This document shows positions 60,531-64,000 of a stretch of DNA of 64,000 nt, piece after piece (within the stretch, counting starts at the first letter, position 1; each line of letters begins with the position of its first letter). Source of the stretch: Chionoecetes opilio (Eukaryota; Arthropoda; Malacostraca; Decapoda; Majidae); assembly GCA_016584305.1 (NCBI GenBank), contig JACEEZ010005865.1:1-64000 (forward strand), read 5' to 3'. A program made the position numbers and the translations under genes. The notes beneath the pieces are model-generated. The model did no database searches, was not told the DNA's origin, and worked only from the letters and a program-made list of their open reading frames with translations.

Positions 60531-61789
60531 AGACAACCCCAGAGCTTAATCAGATATATCCAGAAAAAAAATTCCACATAACTGCTACTTGCATTGATCT
60601 GTGGGCCACCAGAATATATGTATTGTTTTTTATACTTTTTCCTATTTCAATTCTGTCACTATCTTGTGATTTTACTTTGTCTTGGACTTTCGTTAATCTT
60701 TGTATTTCCTTGTGGATTAATACTAATACAACATTTTATTCCAAAACTCAGTGTTTTTTTTTATTCTTGAACCCTCGATATATATGCTGATGAGTCCATT
60801 TTTGCGCTCATAAAAGTGAAATGGCACCTATATCGCGAAAATCCTGATGTATAGACAAAAATTTTGAGTTCATATTCCGTAAGCAGCAGCCCAAATTCAT
60901 TTAGATTTGTTTTTTTAAAAACTTTTTGCAAGAAAATTTCGTTCGTGTTTTTGACCAGTGGGGGGTAATGAATCGCGTGTCCAAACGAAGATGGAAAAAA
61001 AAAATTTGGAAAAAAAAAAATTTTTTTAAAACGCCCACAGAAAATGTTTTAATATATAATAAAACAAAATAACTAATATAATAATAAATGTAAAATAACT
61101 CCCAGTTTGTTGTTTAATCATAAATTATTGAATAAAGAACAAGGCATATGCTACAAGTGATTTGGACGAGGCCACTTTAAGAAATTGGTAGTGGATCAGT
61201 AATCAATTAGGGAATACGGTTAGGAAAAAATACTGCCAACTCCAGATATTTTTCCTATAACTTTTTTGTTGTGACTTACTGACCCAAAATAAACAGCCAA
61301 TTAGAACATATAAGGGATGTTCATGGTTTTTTGAGTGTTTAGAAAAAGACCTTCCATGCGGAGGCCATTTTAGGGAAGTCTCCTTCCCCTCCCCAACCGG
61401 ACGAATGGGGAAGGGTACCCCACCACAATTTAACAGAGGAAGGTTAAGAAGACAATGGAGTGAGAGGAAATGCCTTGCAAGAGTCCCACCTATCCAAACC
61501 TGTCAAGAATCAAGGAAATGGGCAGGGGTTTACCCCCCCCCCTCACCCACAAATGCAAATCCACAAAACCAAAACACAAAGCACAACCATATGCCAAACA
61601 TATAAATTACCCATAAGCCCCAATTTTCCACGCCCGGTTCACGCAAATCATCGCCACGAATGTCAAGTGGATATAAAAGTAAGCCGGGCCAAATTCTTGG
61701 TTATCGCCGTTTTGCGATTCCTCAACCTGCTTCCTGTGGATTTTTTTTTTCACCCAAAAAACTTTCGGTTTTGGTTTTTACAAGTCACC
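60531..61789. other. No gene supported
   Basis: AT-rich, then mixed sequence. A 111-codon plus frame at 61,460-61,795 has no recognised motif. Confidence 0.42.
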
Positions 61790-62040
61790 GTTTGAGCAAG
61801 GAATGTTTTGTGTGGAGTTTGTGATGTTTTCCCAGCATTACCCAAATAAATCCGGTAATTAATGAGCTTCCTACTCTTCCCGGGAGGGTGACTGGCGGAT
61901 TGGCGATCCGATTTCGCGGTGGAAAAGACCATAGGTGAATAACATAACACACACAAACAAACGCAAACAACAAACAAACCCCACACCACACCACACCAAC
62001 ACACACACAACACACACCAACCACCACACACTCCACACAA
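61790..62040. repeat. SINE-like tail ending in (CA)n, first of cluster
   Basis: The block GCATTACCCAAATAAATCCGG, then GATTGGCGATCC-like sequence, ends in AAGACCATAGGTGAATAAC and a CA tract (about 61,948-62,040). The tail wording recurs at 62,385, 62,820 and 63,050. Confidence 0.55.
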
Positions 62041-62379
62041 CAACCTGTTGTTTTTTTTTAAAGTTTGTAATTGTGCGTCCCCCCTTTAACACGCACAGTT
62101 TTTTAGCCTCCGCTCAGGCCTCCTGTTTTTTTTTTTCAAGAAAGTTAGGTGGTTTCAAGTTTTTCGCCGATCTGGTGGAATTCGCTCCAACAGTACATGT
62201 TTTTTGTTTTTTCTAGTCCCCCTTGAACAATTGAGATGGGGTTTTGTTGTTGGTGTGGTGGAGGTCCCCACATTACCCAAATTGGTTTTTGTTATGAGCT
62301 CTAGGTCTCAAGTTCTTTTCGGGAACAGATAAAAGTCTGCCGCTCGCGGCGTCATCCTCGGTTGAGTAGCTCGCACCCT

Positions 62380-62610
62380 GGGTGAATGACACACACACCC
62401 ACACAACACACACACACAACACAAAAAATAAAAACACAAACCAGTACAAACCCAACCAAACAAACCAACAACCCACACACGCACACCACCAAAAACACAC
62501 ACAACACACACAACCACACATACACACACACCGCGCGGATGGTCAGTTTGATAAGCCGTGCTTGGCCTGCATTCCCTGTTTGTTTACCGGTTTCGATCCT
62601 GCAGATTTTT
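62380..62610. repeat. (CA)n tract followed by tRNA-like SINE head
   Basis: CTGGGTGAATGACACACAC leads into a CA-rich tract (62,388-62,535), then GATGGTCAGTTTGATAAGC (A-box-like) and ACCGGTTTCGATCCTGC (B-box-like) at about 62,539-62,602. Confidence 0.58.
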
Positions 62611-62689
62611 TTTTTTCACTGAGCAATTTCGGGCCGTTTTACTGTTCCCGCCTTGAGCCACAAGGGATGGGGGGGAATGTGGTTTTTGT

Positions 62690-62845
62690 GGTGGGGTCCC
62701 CCAGCCATTTGTTCCCTAAGATCGGTTAATTTATGAGTTTCCCAGCTTTCGCCATTCGGGAAGGGGTGGAGAACTGGGGCGATTCGGCGAGTCCCCAACT
62801 CCGTGTGGAGAAAGACCATGGGGGTGAATAACAATATTATGGGGG
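62690..62845. repeat. SINE-like tail without CA expansion
   Basis: Contains TTCCCAGCTTTCGCCATTCG, then GGCGATTCGGCGAGTCCCC and AAAGACCATGGGGGTGAATA, the same tail ending as its neighbours but followed by ACAATATTATGG instead of CA repeats. Confidence 0.5.
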
Positions 62846-63044
62846 ATTGCCTTGAACACCATAAAGATGTCCCAGCTTTCCCTCATAGAAAAATATTTAT
62901 TTTTTTGAATGGAAATACCTTGGAGGTGATAATCGCAAAGATGTGGCACCGTTTAAAAGTAGGACCTGGAATAAAGGTAGATTACGGAGGAACGGAACCA
63001 CTCGAAGTATGCCTCCAGGCCCCGCTGTAATCACAAACTAGGTT

Positions 63045-63275
63045 AATACAACTAGGTGAATACACACACACACCACCACCACACACACACACCACACCAA
63101 CACACACACACACACACACCCCAAACCACAAACAAAACACACACACACACACACAACCCAAACACACACACAAACGGACACACCACACACACTAACATCA
63201 TGAACCTACTCCCCCTCTGGGTTCATGGTTTAAGATTGCAGCTTAACCACCCTGGTTCCCACGTTCGATCCCTCG
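63045..63275. repeat. SINE-like tail, (CA)n, then second tRNA-like head
   Basis: AACTAGGTGAATACACACAC begins a CA tract (63,060-63,195). After it, GGTTCATGGTTTAAGATTGC and GTTCCCACGTTCGATCCC look like A and B boxes of a tRNA-derived head. Confidence 0.58.
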
Positions 63276-64000
63276 ATCAAGGGTCATTTTCACATTGACA
63301 AACCTCAGTTTTTAACTTTTTGTTCCATATTCCCTCTTTTGCCATAGTAGATTTTCAATATTTCCCGCACTACGTTCCCCATTAAATTATTCCGTCATAT
63401 ACGTACTGTTTGTATCAAATAAATGTTAAGGTTAAAATTGCCAATATTCCTCCAATTTACAAAACCACAAGGGAAACACAGCAAGATTTCTTTTTCAGCT
63501 ATTAGGGAAAATAAGTTTTATCGGAACCAACTTTAATCCTAAGACAACTTCCTTGGGGTTTTCCCCGGGGCCCCAAAGAAGCTTGTAAACACACTTTGGG
63601 AAGACATTGTTCGGAGCCGTGGCACTTATTTTTTTAATACAATATTTAATCCGTGAACATGCAGTAAAATGTTGTCCCCTTTTGTCTTTTACTTTTTCAA
63701 CTAGCAGAAAAATCATCCCCGGTGGGATTTCCATGCACATAATCTGAAATTCATTAATAAAAGGGTAATATAATGTTCCCCGCAGACCCATTGTCCTTCC
63801 CTCCCATGTAATGCAGCCCCAAAATTGTACTGATCCATCGTATATACGGAACACTATGTTAATCACTTTTGCACTTTTTTGCATACTCCACCGTTCTGGG
63901 TTTGCTGAAATAATTCGCAATCAAAATCTACAAATTCCAAGAGCTTTGTCAAAACGCTTCCTTACGACTAGCTACCCGTAACAAATGGATTCCGAATGAC
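63276..64000. other. No gene supported
   Basis: A 141-codon minus frame (63,495-63,920) has normal composition but no domain I recognise. The rest has no coding signal. Confidence 0.4.

Overview
The window looks like nuclear DNA of an arthropod, most likely a decapod crustacean. The pointers are heavy dinucleotide microsatellite content, short runs of the TTAGG/CCTAA pentamer, degenerate LINEs of the jockey and RTE-like types, tRNA-derived SINEs, and two decayed copies of a gene family I recall as dispersed in arthropod genomes. I see no prokaryotic gene layout, no rRNA, no functional tRNA gene, no CRISPR array and no convincing host protein-coding gene. The species call is inference. Nearly everything recognisable is mobile or repetitive DNA.

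Layout: (1) 1-11,838 is AT-rich, full of short homopolymer runs, with no credible coding region but large CT, AT and GA tracts at 2.0-3.8 kb. The texture suggests poor base accuracy. (2) 11,865-16,190 is cleaner. It holds a truncated minus-strand ORF with a Cys/His module, then a DNA transposon with about 136-bp terminal inverted repeats enclosing a frameshifted DDE-type transposase. (3) 17,386-41,432 is a direct tandem duplication of a unit of about 12.0 kb. Copy A (17,386-29,361) has long open frames. Copy B (29,362-41,432) is the same sequence in the same order but peppered with single-base indels. Each unit carries, in order, a tRNA-derived SINE, a 5'-truncated RTE-like LINE, two head-to-tail Helentron/HINE-like repeats with (GT)n cores, an AT microsatellite, a nested inverted-repeat element, a minus-strand jockey-like LINE, a pair of 260-bp direct repeats, a 21-bp minisatellite and a foldback palindrome of about 600 bp.

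(4) 41,433-49,082 holds an old RTE-like LINE fragment, a decayed copy of the arthropod family (44.1-45.8 kb), SINEs in both orientations, a dispersed repeat, a small palindromic MITE and a hAT-like MITE. (5) 49,106-64,000 returns to the rough texture. It has further copies of the HINE-like repeat and of the dispersed repeat, many CA, GT, AT and GA tracts, a second decayed copy of the arthropod family (58.9-60.5 kb) and a cluster of SINE pieces joined to (CA)n tails.

No genes here form a working pathway. The value of the window is structural: the 12-kb tandem duplication with one-sided indel load (possibly an assembly artefact), the transposon with a C(2)H-type DDE transposase, and the two relics of the uncharacterised family.
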